The notes: a model not told the origin generated them from the letters alone. DNA of 64,000 nt from CADCWK01 sp035944555 (GCA_035944555.1 DASZAY010000010.1:186001-250000), one strand, 5' to 3'; shown: positions 53,262 through 62,331, numbered from the stretch's first letter. A program made the numbers and translations.

Positions 53262-53291
53262 GAAGGATCACAACAGGTGTTGCGATCCTTC
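53262..53291 (-). terminator. Hairpin at the end of the KAS-II operon
   Basis: 8-bp outer stem (53262-53269 with 53284-53291), one mismatch, 4-bp inner stem and an AGGT loop, 23 nt beyond the KAS-II stop. Terminates the minus-strand operon. Confidence 0.75.
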
Positions 53292-53313
53292 ATCCTTCAG
53301 GGTGCGCTGTCAG

Positions 53314-54573
53314 TCAGACCCGGCCCAGCACGAGTGAGGCGTTGATGCCGCCGAACCCGAAGGCGTTGGTCAGCACGGTCCCGGCCTGCTGGTCGCGCCC
53401 GCCGGCCGGGATGATGTCGAGGTCGCAGTCCGGGTCCTTCTCCGTCAGATTGGCGGTCCCGGGCAGGTGTCCACGCTGGAGGGCCATCGCGCAGATCGCC
53501 GTCTCCATCGCGCCGGTGGCGCCGAGGGCATGGGCGTGGAGCCCCTTGGTCCCCGAGACGGCGAGACGGTCAGCGTGGTCGCCGAGCGCCATCCGGATGG
53601 CCTTGCACTCGGTCGGGTCATTGAGGACCGTCGACGAGCCGTGGGCGTTGACGTAGTCGATCCGCTCCGCCGCGAGACCGGCATCGGCCAGCGCAAGACC
53701 CATCGCGCGCGATGCCTGAGTGCCGTCCGGCCGAGGCGCGGTCATATGGTGAGCATCGCTAGTCGTGCCATACCCCAGCAGTTCGGCATAGATGCGGGCG
53801 CCTCGGGCCGTGGCGCGCTCGAACGATTCCAGCGCCAGGATGCAGCTGCCCTCGGCGATCACGAAGCCGTCGCGGCCCGCATCGAACGGCCGGGAAGCCG
53901 TGGCGGGGTCGTCGTTGCGCCGGCTGAGGACGTGGATCATGGCGAAGGCGCCGAAGGTCAGCGGCGCGAGCGGCGCCTCGGCACCGCCGGCCAGCATCAT
54001 CGGCACCCGACCGTCGTGGATCAGCCGGGCCGCCTCCCCGATGGCGATCATCCCGGCCGCGCAGGAGTTGCCGTTGGACAGGGACGGTCCAGTCAGGCCC
54101 AGCTCGATCGTGACGTTGGACGAGGCCGCGCCCCCGAACACGGACAGCGCGAGCATCGGGTTGACTGCCCCGGGCCCCTTGACGACGTAGGCCTCGTGCT
54201 GGCCCTCAGCGAAGGCGATCCCGCCCAGCGCCGAGCCGACGTAGATGCCGGCCCCGGCCCCCGCCGCAGTCTCCGGCGCCACGCCGGCGTCCTCGAGCGC
54301 CATCCGCGCGGCGACCAGCGCGAACTGGCTGAACCGGTCCAGCCGCCGGGCACGCTTGGGTTCCAGGTGATCCAGCGGTTCAAAGTCGACCTCGGCCGCG
54401 ACCCGGCTGGACATGTGACTGGTATCGAAGCGGGAGATGGGTCGAACGGCCGACTGCCCGGACCTGACGCCGGACCAGAGTCCCTCGGCACCGTCGCCGA
54501 TCGGAGTGATCGCGCCAATGCCGGTAATGGCGACACGGTGGCGCCCGCGATCGTCCCTGTGCTTGTCGCTCAC
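53314..54573 (-). CDS. Beta-ketoacyl-ACP synthase II (FabF/KAS-II family)
   Basis: This 419-residue thiolase-fold condensing enzyme carries the triad Cys171 (NGNSCAAGMIA), His311 (VNAHGSSTVLND) and His348 (GLHAHALGATGA) with Lys343. The histidine region reads TKGLHAHALG instead of the common KSMTGHLLG, a small departure from housekeeping FabF. The start is a GTG inside a 4-nt overlap (GTGA) with the upstream SRPBCC gene. It is the last gene of a five-gene operon with a cyclase-like protein, FAD reductase, methyltransferase and UbiA prenyltransferase, so a special acyl or polyketide role is likelier than general fatty-acid synthesis. Confidence 0.92.
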   Translation of the reverse strand: MSDKHRDDRGRHRVAITGIGAITPIGDGAEGLWSGVRSGQSAVRPISRFDTSHMSSRVAAEVDFEPLDHLEPKRARRLDRFSQFALVAARMALEDAGVAPETAAGAGAGIYVGSALGGIAFAEGQHEAYVVKGPGAVNPMLALSVFGGAASSNVTIELGLTGPSLSNGNSCAAGMIAIGEAARLIHDGRVPMMLAGGAEAPLAPLTFGAFAMIHVLSRRNDDPATASRPFDAGRDGFVIAEGSCILALESFERATARGARIYAELLGYGTTSDAHHMTAPRPDGTQASRAMGLALADAGLAAERIDYVNAHGSSTVLNDPTECKAIRMALGDHADRLAVSGTKGLHAHALGATGAMETAICAMALQRGHLPGTANLTEKDPDCDLDIIPAGGRDQQAGTVLTNAFGFGGINASLVLGRV

Positions 54574-55052
54574 CGGCGTGGGCTCCCATCCGGGGCGAAT
54601 CGCTCGTCACGCCCCTCGACGATCCCCTTGATGGTCGCCAGCGTCCGCCCGGCGATCGCCTCGATGAAGTGCGGACCGATGATCCGGTCGGCGATCAGCC
54701 CGCCGACGACCGGCCAGGGGGGGCGGAAGTCGTGATCAATCCGGACGACCACCCCGTCGTTCGTCGTCCGGAACGTCCAGGCAACGTCCATCCCCTTGGT
54801 CACGCCACCGACATGCACGAAGCGGAGCACCGGAGTCGGGCCGCTCCGGTCCAGAGTCTGCTCGGCCTGCCAGCGAACCGGGATCCGGTCACGACGGGCG
54901 GCCATCTCGACGGTCTTGTGATCGTCGGTGCCGGAGAGCCGCCGGACCCAGCGGTAATGCGGCAGGATCTCGGGCCAGCGCTCCGTATCAGCGGCCAGCG
55001 CGACGATATGATCCAGTTCGCCGCGCATCGTGACCTCGTTCGCGGTCTTCAT
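54570..55052 (-). CDS. SRPBCC family protein (polyketide cyclase/aromatase-like)
   Basis: This 160-residue START-like fold protein begins ELDHIVALAADTERWPEILPHYRWVRRL, the standard opening of polyketide cyclase/dehydrase and CoQ-binding COQ10-like proteins, and ends with the helix GPHFIEAIAGRTLATIKGI. It binds a hydrophobic ligand in a cavity; cyclisation of a poly-keto chain or lipid-quinone chaperoning are the two main options. The stop lies inside the KAS-II start (4-nt overlap). The ribosome site is weak (GAAAG), consistent with coupling to the upstream FAD gene 48 nt away. Confidence 0.85.
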   Translation of the reverse strand: MKTANEVTMRGELDHIVALAADTERWPEILPHYRWVRRLSGTDDHKTVEMAARRDRIPVRWQAEQTLDRSGPTPVLRFVHVGGVTKGMDVAWTFRTTNDGVVVRIDHDFRPPWPVVGGLIADRIIGPHFIEAIAGRTLATIKGIVEGRDERFAPDGSPRR

Positions 55053-55100
55053 CTCGTTCTTTCGTCTTCCCGTTCATCGTCCCTGCATCCACTCGTCACG

Positions 55101-56345
55101 TCAGGGACGCAACAGTCGCGCCAGAAATACGGGGGACAGGGCCGCCGTAGCGGGCCGGATGTTCCCCAGTACCCCACTGAGCGTCAGGCCCAGCTCGTCG
55201 CGTGTGTCGAGCCGGGCCGCGACGTAGTCCATCAGGGGCGGCGCGTGGATGAATCCCTGGACGATCCAGCAAACGTCGCGCTTGGCCGTGAACGCCCGCC
55301 GCCGGGACGCGCGGTAGGGTCGCAGGCTCGCCGCGGAGACCGGCCCCTCGTCCCCCTCGCGAAGCGCGGCACTGATCACCGGCACGGCGAGGTTCCCGCC
55401 CCGGAGCGCCTCGTAGATCCCGTCTCCCGTAAACGGGTCGAGGAAGGAGGCGGCGTCGCCAACCAGCAGGAATCCGTCGCCGGTTGTCCGGCGGGCGGTC
55501 CGGGCCATCCCGCCGACGCCACGGATGTTGCCGACCCGCTCGGCCCCGTCGAGATGGTCCATCACGCCGGGTAGCGCGGCAAGGGAAGCCCGGAAGAACT
55601 CGTCCACCGAGCCAGAGCGGGCGGCGACGGTGGCGTCCGAGGCCACGACGGCGACGTTGGTCAGGCCCTGCTCCAGGGGCGCCAGCCCGGCGTAGACGCC
55701 GCGGCCGACATGCATCTCCCCGAAGCGGTCCAGATTCTGGACGCTGCGGTAGTGCGCGACGAGGCCGGTCTTGCGGGGCCAGCGTGGCGCGCCGTCCAGC
55801 CCAAGCGATCGCGTGACGACCGAGTCGTGACCATCGGCGCCGACCACGATCCGGGCCCGGATCGTCTCACGTTGCCCGCCGAACGTCGCGATCACGCCGG
55901 TGACCCGTCCCGCGCAGTCACGGGTGACGTCACGGACATGGGTCCGCTCCCGGATATCAGCCCCGGCGGCCCTGGCCCGCTCGATCAGGAGGGCATCGAG
56001 CTTGTGGCGGGACAGCCCCAGCGCGCAGCGACCCGGCTCGGCTCGGGCGAAGTCGGCGCGGAATCGGCCACCGCCGGGGGCATGGACGACCATCGCCGCC
56101 ATCCGGTGAGCCCCGAGGGCGTCGATCTCTGCGGCCAGGCCCATGGCATCGAGTTGCGCGGCACCGCCAGCGTTGATGTACTCGGAGCAGGGCTTGTGGC
56201 GCGGAAACGCCGCCTTGTCGAGCAGCAGGACGCGGTGCCCGGCGGCGGCCAGCCCCGCGGCGACCGTGCTGCCGGCCGGACCACCGCCAACGACGACCGC
56301 CTCGACATCGGTGGGAAGCGCTCGCCGCTCGTCAGTCAAGGCCAT
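55101..56345 (-). CDS. FAD-dependent oxidoreductase, geranylgeranyl-reductase type
   Basis: This 414-residue flavoprotein of the PHBH/geranylgeranyl-reductase superfamily has the FAD motif AVVVGGGPAGSTVAAGLA, the loop DKAAFPRHKPCSEYI typical of GGR/MCR-like enzymes, and GDAASFLDPFTGDGI. Members reduce prenyl double bonds (chlorophyll, archaeal lipids, menaquinone) or hydroxylate aromatic polyketides. It overlaps the methyltransferase gene by 14 nt. Beside UbiA and a methyltransferase, prenyl-chain reduction is plausible; beside KAS-II and a cyclase, ring hydroxylation is equally possible. Confidence 0.9.
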   Translation of the reverse strand: MALTDERRALPTDVEAVVVGGGPAGSTVAAGLAAAGHRVLLLDKAAFPRHKPCSEYINAGGAAQLDAMGLAAEIDALGAHRMAAMVVHAPGGGRFRADFARAEPGRCALGLSRHKLDALLIERARAAGADIRERTHVRDVTRDCAGRVTGVIATFGGQRETIRARIVVGADGHDSVVTRSLGLDGAPRWPRKTGLVAHYRSVQNLDRFGEMHVGRGVYAGLAPLEQGLTNVAVVASDATVAARSGSVDEFFRASLAALPGVMDHLDGAERVGNIRGVGGMARTARRTTGDGFLLVGDAASFLDPFTGDGIYEALRGGNLAVPVISAALREGDEGPVSAASLRPYRASRRRAFTAKRDVCWIVQGFIHAPPLMDYVAARLDTRDELGLTLSGVLGNIRPATAALSPVFLARLLRP

Positions 56346-57123
56346 CGGTGGTTCCCGTCGTCATGCCGCTTCCCCGCCCGACCGCCGCCATGCGGAACCA
56401 GGGGTGGCGGCTGATCGTGGCGGAGGAGTCGTCAACCCCGGCCCGCCGCAGCAGTTCACGCAGTTCCGGGACCGTGTACGCCCGCCGGACCGAGAGCGGC
56501 GCGTCGTTCCGGGTCAGCCGGTTCCTGGACGTCGCCCGCGACGCGACCCAGGCCGCGGCGTAACCCAGCCTCCCGCGGCGCAGGTCGTTGAGGATGAACC
56601 CGGATCGGGAGAGTCGCTGCATCTCGCGCAGCACGGCGACGGCATCGTCCGGCGCGAGGTGATGGAGCGCGAGCGAGCAGACTACGACGTCGAAGGCGCC
56701 GTCCGGCTCCGGTACCGACCGGGCGTCGTACCGCGCCACGGTGATCTCCGGCACGCCGTCCGTCGCCGCCCGGGCCAGTGCGAGGATCTTCTCGTCGATG
56801 TCCGAGGCGACGACCTGGACGGGCTGGCCGTCCCTGCGGGCCCGCCGGACGATCGCGAGGGGGATATCGGCTGACCCCGTCGCCAGGTCAAGGATACGCG
56901 CCGGCTGCCCGGCCGGGACCTCGCCGAGTAGTGGCGACAGGTGCCGGAGAACGGTCCGGGTGCCACCGAGCAGGGCGTTGACGCGCTCGATATCGCGGAA
57001 GTTGGCCGCCAGCTCGGCGGGGTCGTGTTCACCGCCGTCGAGCAGCTCATCGCGCCCGTCGCGCGGCATCGGCGCGGGCAGGAGTTTGCCGAGCCGGTCG
57101 AACCAGCGTGCCGCGCGTGTCAT
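56332..57123 (-). CDS. Class I SAM-dependent methyltransferase (UbiE-like)
   Basis: This 263-residue protein has the SAM-binding motif ARILDLATGSADIPLAIV (D-x-A-T-G-S), VASDIDEKILALAR and VVCSLALHHLAPDDAVAVLREMQRLSRSG, the layout of UbiE/MenG and other O- or C-methyltransferases. The C-terminal part contains RKNRLTRNDAPLSVRRAY-like basic text (SRNRLTRNDAPLSVRR). It overlaps the FAD oxidoreductase by 14 nt and is 95 nt downstream of UbiA, so methylation of a prenylated or polyketide ring is the likely task. Confidence 0.9.
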   Translation of the reverse strand: MTRAARWFDRLGKLLPAPMPRDGRDELLDGGEHDPAELAANFRDIERVNALLGGTRTVLRHLSPLLGEVPAGQPARILDLATGSADIPLAIVRRARRDGQPVQVVASDIDEKILALARAATDGVPEITVARYDARSVPEPDGAFDVVVCSLALHHLAPDDAVAVLREMQRLSRSGFILNDLRRGRLGYAAAWVASRATSRNRLTRNDAPLSVRRAYTVPELRELLRRAGVDDSSATISRHPWFRMAAVGRGSGMTTGTTDGLD

Positions 57124-57218
57124 CCTCGCCGGTCTCCTTCATCATCGGGGTCGGTCATGCAATCGTCGTTGATGGCCCTCGCGAGCGCCACCCGGACCGG
57201 GCATGACCGGACGGGGCA

Positions 57219-58112
57219 TCATCCGGAGACGAGCGCCACGGCCCACCCGATCCCGAGCGCGACCACCGCCGGTGCGACGACCGGGAAGCAGGATCTGATC
57301 GCGGCCGGATGATCATACCGGGCATGCACGGCGTTGGCCGCCACGAGCGTGATGGCCAGCCCGGCGCCGACGACGACGGGGAGCGGCCGGCCGGTCAGCC
57401 ACGGCGCCAGCGCGACGGCCACCACCGCCGCCACGCCGACGGCGCCCCGGCATGCCCACAGTGCCCGTCGCTCACCCAGCACGACGGCAAGGGTGCGGAC
57501 GCCGTTGTCCCGGTCGGTCGCGACGTCGGGCAGCGACTGGGCGATCTGGACGGCGACGATCGCCGCCGCCCCGATCGGGTAGATGGCGAACAGGCCCGGC
57601 GGCACCCTGTCGATCACCGCCCAGACCCAGATCGGCAGCAGTGGCAGCGCGACCAGGTACGGCACCCACGACCACACGGTCCGCTTGAACCAGAGGCTGT
57701 AGGCGACCCCGGCCCCGGTCCCCAGTGCGCAGAGACTGAGCGCGTCCCAGCCGAGCGGCAGGACGAGGGCGACCATCATCGCGGTGCCGAAGCCGGCCAT
57801 CGTCCGGGCGCCACGCAGCGAGACCAGCCCGGAGGGAATGGGCTTGTCGGGCCGGGCGACAGCGTCGAGTTCGACATCGACCAGCTCATTGGTCGCGCCG
57901 ATCGCCAGCTGCCCGCCCAGCATCGCGCCCAGCAGGAGCACCATCGTCCCGGTTCCCGGCCAGCCTTCGGCGGCGACCAATGCGAACGCCGCCGTCGCCG
58001 CCAGCACGACGATGATCGGGACGGCATGCGGCAGGACGAGGTACCCGCGGACCCGATCGAGCACACGGGGGTCGGGGCGTGAACTGGGGACCGGCTCTCG
58101 GGTGGTTTCCAT
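57219..58112 (-). CDS. UbiA family prenyltransferase
   Basis: This 297-residue integral membrane enzyme transfers an isoprenyl group to an aromatic or lipid acceptor. The first Asp-rich motif is NELVDVELDAVARPDKPIPSG (N-x3-D-x3-D, the second Asp in DAVARPDKP) and the second is PDVATDRDNGVRTLAVVLG. About eight hydrophobic segments are visible. I use the ATG at 58112; a GTG one codon earlier is possible, and the ORF's longer extension lacks a ribosome site. It is the probable first gene of the operon that ends with KAS-II, and diverges from the siderophore binding protein. Confidence 0.9.
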   Translation of the reverse strand: METTREPVPSSRPDPRVLDRVRGYLVLPHAVPIIVVLAATAAFALVAAEGWPGTGTMVLLLGAMLGGQLAIGATNELVDVELDAVARPDKPIPSGLVSLRGARTMAGFGTAMMVALVLPLGWDALSLCALGTGAGVAYSLWFKRTVWSWVPYLVALPLLPIWVWAVIDRVPPGLFAIYPIGAAAIVAVQIAQSLPDVATDRDNGVRTLAVVLGERRALWACRGAVGVAAVVAVALAPWLTGRPLPVVVGAGLAITLVAANAVHARYDHPAAIRSCFPVVAPAVVALGIGWAVALVSG

Positions 58113-58342
58113 CACGCGGCATTGTCCCACCCGGACGAAGTCCCGCGGTGGTCTGGTCCCGAACATCGCAGGGAGACACCGGCCGGACCGCCTACCAGGT
58201 CCGCCACCGGGCCAGGCGCTGGCGAAGGAACGTCCAGGGGGACCGTACCGGCTGGCTGGAACTGGCATCGTGCCGTTTGGGACGGACGCCCAACCGGTCG
58301 CCGATCCAATCCCTACCCGTTGGATCAGATATGTGGTTGAAT

Positions 58343-58380
58343 GGCGACCGGTCCCGGCAGGGGGTGCGGGACCGGTCGCC
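58343..58380. promoter_or_regulatory. 14-bp inverted repeat upstream of the iron-transport operon
   Basis: Arms 58343-58356 and 58367-58380 with a 10-nt spacer, in the 311-bp region between divergent ubiA-like and binding-protein genes. It lies ~45 nt upstream of the ATG at 58424, so it may be an operator or a 5'-UTR hairpin. No classic Fur box is seen. The word ACCGGTCGCC occurs again at ~58,294 in the same region. Confidence 0.5.
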
Positions 58381-58423
58381 CCCATCGTGTCGTCACCGCC
58401 GTCGAATGGATACGGAGCAACCG

Positions 58424-59464
58424 ATGACCGTCGCGCTTTCGCGTCGCCAGTACCTCATGTCCATCGCCACAGGGGCCGCGGTCCTTGCCGTCAGCGCCAC
58501 CCTGCCGTTCGCCGCGACCGCACAGGAGTCGACTCCTGCGGCTGCCGCGCCGGTGAGCATCGTCGCCGGACCCGGCGAAGGCGAGTTCACGGTCACCCAC
58601 GCCCAGGGCGAGACTGTCGTCCCGGCCAACCCCGAGACGATCTACAGCTACGACTTCGCGAGCATCGACACGATGCTGGCACTCGGGATTCCGGTCGCCG
58701 GCGCGCCGGTGCTGGAGAACGCCGGCGCCACGACGCCGTTCGACGACCTCGATGCCGAGAACATCGGCTCTCTCTTCGAGCCGGACTATGAGGCGGTCGC
58801 CGCCGGTGAGCCGGACCTGATCATCGTCGCTGGCCGTTCGGCCGCGGCCCTCCCCCAGCTCAGCGAGATCGCCCCGACCATCGACCTCAGCTTCGGCACG
58901 GGCGACATCGTCGCGGACCTGAGCGCCAACACGATGATCCTGGCCGAGCTGAGCGGCACCCAGGACCAGGCGACGGAGATCCTCAACGGGATCACCGAGC
59001 GCGTCGCGGCCCTGCAGGCGCAGGTGCCCAGCCTTGGCACCGGCATGGTCATCATGACCTCCGGCGGATCGATTACCGCTCTCGCTCCGGGCAACGACCG
59101 TGGTGGTCGCGGTGGCCTGATCTACTCGACGCTGGGCATCCAGCCGCCGCTCCAGGACCTCGAGACCGCCACCCACGGCGAGCCGATCTCCCCGGAATTC
59201 CTGCTGGAGCACGACGCCGACTGGCTGTTCGTGATCGACCGCGACGCCGCCATCGGCGAGACCGAGAGCGCCGCGGCGCAGGAAGTCCTCGACAACGAGG
59301 TAGTCGCCCAGACCACGGCCGCCCACGAAGGTCACATCGTCTACCTCAACCCGTTCGACTGGTACATCATCTCCGGCGCGGGGCTGGACAGCATGCAGCG
59401 CATGCTGACCGAGCTGGAGACGGCGTTCGGTTCCGTGGCTGCGACCGCGACGCCCGCCGCCTGA
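58424..59464 (+). CDS. Siderophore ABC transporter substrate-binding protein (FatB/YclQ/CeuE type)
   Basis: This 346-residue class III binding protein has a Tat-like signal (LSRRQYLMSIATGAAVLAVS, cleavage near ATAQES) instead of a lipobox. Family lines: NPETIYSYDFASIDTMLALGI, AAGEPDLIIVAGRSAAALPQLSEIAPTI, and LYDWYIIS-like ending (NPFDWYIISGAGLDSMQRML). These match the FatB/YclQ/CeuE group that bind catecholate or petrobactin-type siderophores. The ATG at 58424 has GGAG 6 nt before it. It is followed by two permeases and an ATPase in a complete importer. Confidence 0.92.
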   Translation: MTVALSRRQYLMSIATGAAVLAVSATLPFAATAQESTPAAAAPVSIVAGPGEGEFTVTHAQGETVVPANPETIYSYDFASIDTMLALGIPVAGAPVLENAGATTPFDDLDAENIGSLFEPDYEAVAAGEPDLIIVAGRSAAALPQLSEIAPTIDLSFGTGDIVADLSANTMILAELSGTQDQATEILNGITERVAALQAQVPSLGTGMVIMTSGGSITALAPGNDRGGRGGLIYSTLGIQPPLQDLETATHGEPISPEFLLEHDADWLFVIDRDAAIGETESAAAQEVLDNEVVAQTTAAHEGHIVYLNPFDWYIISGAGLDSMQRMLTELETAFGSVAATATPAA

Positions 59465-59541
59465 TCCCTCCTGACCCGGCAGCGTGATGGGCGACCGTCG
59501 CGCCAGCCGGGTCACCCTCGTTGAATCCACCAGGTGACTCC

Positions 59542-60570
59542 GTGGTCCTTTCCGCCTCCATCGCCGAACCGGCGAACCACTCCGCGCCCATCCGATCGCG
59601 CACCGTCGACCGTCGCCTGCTTGGCGCGGTCATCGGTGTCCTCATCCTGGCCGCGATCAGCGTCTCGATCGGCGCCTACGATCTGACCATCCGCCAGCTC
59701 CTGACCGGCGAGGGCGACCTGCACGCCACCATGATCCTCTGGGCCTCGCGCGTGCCGCGGACCCTGGCGATCATCCTGGTCGGCGTGTCGATGGGCGTGG
59801 CCGGACTGATCATGCAGCGGCTGGCCCAGAACCGGTTTGTCTCGCCGTCGACGGCGGGCACGGTCGAGTCGGCCTCGCTCGGGCTGCTGGTCGTCACCGT
59901 CCTCGCCCCCGCGACGCCGCAGATCGGCAAGATGGGGGTCGCGACGGTGTTCGCGCTGGCCGGGACGGCGCTGTTCTTCCTGATCCTGCGGAGCGTGCCT
60001 CGCCGGTCGCCGCTGATGGTCCCGCTGATCGGGATCATGCTCGGCGGGGTGATCGCCTCGGTGACGACCTTCTTCGCCTACCGCTACGACCTGCTCCAGT
60101 CGCTCGGCGCGTGGACGAGCGGCGACTTCTCCAAGGTGCTGCGTGGCCGCTACGAGCTGCTCTGGATCGCCGGCCTCCTGACCATCGTCGCCTACGTGTT
60201 CGCCGACCGGTTCACCGTCGCCGGCCTGGGCGAATCGATGACGACCAACCTGGGGATGAACTACCAGCGGGTACTGGTCGGCGGACTGACCCTGGTGGCC
60301 GTCGTGACCGCCGTCGCCGTCGTCAGCGTCGGGGCCATCCCTTTTCTCGGCCTGATCATCCCGAACATCGTCTCCATGATCATGGGGGACAACGTCCGCC
60401 GGGCAACGCCGTGGGTAGCGGTGTTCGGCGCGGCCTTCCTGCTGCTCTGCGACATCGCGGGCCGGGTCATCCGCTACCCGTACGAGATCCCCATCGGGAC
60501 CGTCGTCGGCGTGATCGGCAGCGTGATCTTCCTGGTGATGCTGCTCCGGAGCTCGCAGCGTGGCAACTAG
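59542..60570 (+). CDS. Iron-chelate ABC permease (FecCD family, FatD/YclN type)
   Basis: This 342-residue membrane protein has about nine hydrophobic segments and the FecCD landmarks RVPRTLAIILVGVSMGVAGLIMQRL, LAGTALFFL and VSVGAIPFLGLIIPNIVSMIMGD, with the docking loop around GDNVRRATPW. I chose the GTG at 59542, with AGGTGA upstream; a TTG at 59521 is the other possibility. It overlaps the second permease gene by 11 nt. With its partner it forms the heterodimeric channel for ferric-siderophore import. Confidence 0.92.
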   Translation: MVLSASIAEPANHSAPIRSRTVDRRLLGAVIGVLILAAISVSIGAYDLTIRQLLTGEGDLHATMILWASRVPRTLAIILVGVSMGVAGLIMQRLAQNRFVSPSTAGTVESASLGLLVVTVLAPATPQIGKMGVATVFALAGTALFFLILRSVPRRSPLMVPLIGIMLGGVIASVTTFFAYRYDLLQSLGAWTSGDFSKVLRGRYELLWIAGLLTIVAYVFADRFTVAGLGESMTTNLGMNYQRVLVGGLTLVAVVTAVAVVSVGAIPFLGLIIPNIVSMIMGDNVRRATPWVAVFGAAFLLLCDIAGRVIRYPYEIPIGTVVGVIGSVIFLVMLLRSSQRGN

Positions 60571-61576
60571 CACGGCTGGCCGGCTCCGCCCGGCCCCGAC
60601 CCACGACCGAGCCCGCCCCATCGCCTGGACCGGACCGGCCGCCCGGCTGACCTTGCTCACGGGCATCGTGCTGGCCGTGATCGCCGTCTTCATGACGATC
60701 GAGTCGCGGGGCAACTGGGACTTTATCCTGCCGTTCCGGGGCCGGAAGGTGCTGGCGCTGATCGTCGTCGGCTACGCCATCGCCGCCTCGACGGTGCTGT
60801 TCCAGACCATCACCGCCAACCGAATCCTGACCCCGTCAATCATGGGCTTCGACGCGCTCTACCTGCTGATCCAGACGGTCGCCGTGTTCGCGCTCGGCTC
60901 CGGGCGGCTGATCCAGGCGGACCCGCGCCTCCGGTTCGGCGTCGAGGTCACGCTGATGGTCGTCTTTGCCGGGGCGTTGTACTGGTGGTTGTTCGTCAAG
61001 GCGGAGCGGAGCCTGCCGCTGCTCGTACTGGTCGGAATCATCTTCGGCGTGATGTTCCGCAGCGTGACCGAGCTGCTGCAGCGGCTGATCGACCCGACCG
61101 AGTTCGCCGTGCTGCAGGACATCGGCTTCGCGTCGTTCAACACCATCGACCAGACGCTACTGACCGTCTCGACCGCGCTGATCGCCGCCGTCTCGCTGGT
61201 GCTGTGGCGCATGAACCGGCAACTGGACGCAATGGCACTCGGCCAGGACATCGCGATCTCGCTGGGGATCGACTACCACCGCGTCGTGCTGGTAACGCTG
61301 GCGCTGGTCACGGTCCTGGTTGCCGTCTCGACGGCTCTGGTCGGGCCGATCACCTTCTTCGGGCTGCTGGTCGCCCACCTCGCCTACCTGCTGGCCGGGT
61401 CCCAGGCCCACCGCTGGGTGGTCCCGGCGGCAACGCTGTTCGCCGTCCTCGTACTGATCAGCGGACAGATGATCCTGGAGCGCGTCTTCACCTTCAACTC
61501 GTCGCTGTCGGTGATCATCGAGTTCGCCGGCGGCATCGTGTTCATCCTGCTGCTCATCCGGGGGTCCAGACGGTGA
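60560..61576 (+). CDS. Iron-chelate ABC permease (FecCD family, FatC/YclO type)
   Basis: This 338-residue second permease starts with a GTG overlapping the first by 11 nt. It has FecCD features in FQTITANRILTPSIMGFDALYLLI, GQDIAISLGIDYHRVVLVTLA and VGPITFFGLLVAHLAYLLAGS, where the LGI...HRV region is the ATPase docking loop. Its stop codon overlaps the ATPase start by 4 nt (GTGA). Together with the first permease it forms a two-protein channel, as in FatCD or YclNO, rather than a homodimer. Confidence 0.92.
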   Translation: MATSTAGRLRPAPTHDRARPIAWTGPAARLTLLTGIVLAVIAVFMTIESRGNWDFILPFRGRKVLALIVVGYAIAASTVLFQTITANRILTPSIMGFDALYLLIQTVAVFALGSGRLIQADPRLRFGVEVTLMVVFAGALYWWLFVKAERSLPLLVLVGIIFGVMFRSVTELLQRLIDPTEFAVLQDIGFASFNTIDQTLLTVSTALIAAVSLVLWRMNRQLDAMALGQDIAISLGIDYHRVVLVTLALVTVLVAVSTALVGPITFFGLLVAHLAYLLAGSQAHRWVVPAATLFAVLVLISGQMILERVFTFNSSLSVIIEFAGGIVFILLLIRGSRR

Positions 61577-62331
61577 TCGAGGTCGAGAATGTCAGCAAGC
61601 GGTACGGACGGGAGACGGTCCTCGACGACGTCTCGCTCAGCATCGAGCGGGGCGGACTGACGTCGATCATCGGACCCAACGGAGCGGGCAAGTCGACGCT
61701 GCTGTCGGTGATGAGCCGCCTGCTCAAGTCCGACGGCGGACACGTCCGGGTCGACGGGATGGACGTCACGAATACGCCGGGGCCGAAACTGGCCCGGCGG
61801 CTGTCGATCCTGCGGCAGGACAACCACTTCGAGGCCCGGTTGACGGTGCGCGACCTGGTCGCCTTCGGCCGCTATCCCTACTCCGGTGGCCGGCTGACGC
61901 CCGAGGACCACGATCAGATCGAGGCGGCCCTGCGATACGTCGAACTGGAAGAGTTGCAGCACCGCTTTCTCGACGAGCTCTCGGGTGGGCAGCGCCAGCG
62001 AGCGTTCGTCGCGATGGTGCTCTGCCAGGACACGGACTACGTGCTGCTGGACGAGCCGCTGAACAGCCTGGACATGAAGCACGCGGTCGGCATGATGCGG
62101 CGGCTGCGCGGGGTCTGCGACGAGCTCGGCAAGACGATCGTCGTGGTGCTGCACGACATCAACTTCGCGTCGTGCTACTCCGACCGGATCGTCGCGATGA
62201 AGGGCGGGCGCCTGCTGCGGCACGGTACGCCGGCCGAGATCATGACGCCCGCGATGCTGCGGGAGATTTACGACATGGATGTCCGGGTCGAGGTGATCGA
62301 CGGCAACCCGATCGGGGTCTACTTCGCCTGA
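61573..62331 (+). CDS. Iron-chelate ABC transporter ATP-binding protein (FatE/YclP type)
   Basis: This 252-residue ATPase has Walker A (GPNGAGKSTLL), the Q-loop (ILRQDNHFE), the signature LSGGQRQRAFVA, Walker B (DYVLLDEPLNSLD) and the H-switch (VVLHDINFAS). VAFGRYPYSGGRLTPEDH is characteristic of siderophore ATPases of the FecE/FepC/YclP set. Start is a GTG overlapping the permease stop by 4 nt. It completes a four-gene operon, which ends in a 20-bp hairpin. ATP-dependent import of ferric siderophores is a firm prediction; the ligand is not. Confidence 0.95.
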   Translation: MIEVENVSKRYGRETVLDDVSLSIERGGLTSIIGPNGAGKSTLLSVMSRLLKSDGGHVRVDGMDVTNTPGPKLARRLSILRQDNHFEARLTVRDLVAFGRYPYSGGRLTPEDHDQIEAALRYVELEELQHRFLDELSGGQRQRAFVAMVLCQDTDYVLLDEPLNSLDMKHAVGMMRRLRGVCDELGKTIVVVLHDINFASCYSDRIVAMKGGRLLRHGTPAEIMTPAMLREIYDMDVRVEVIDGNPIGVYFA

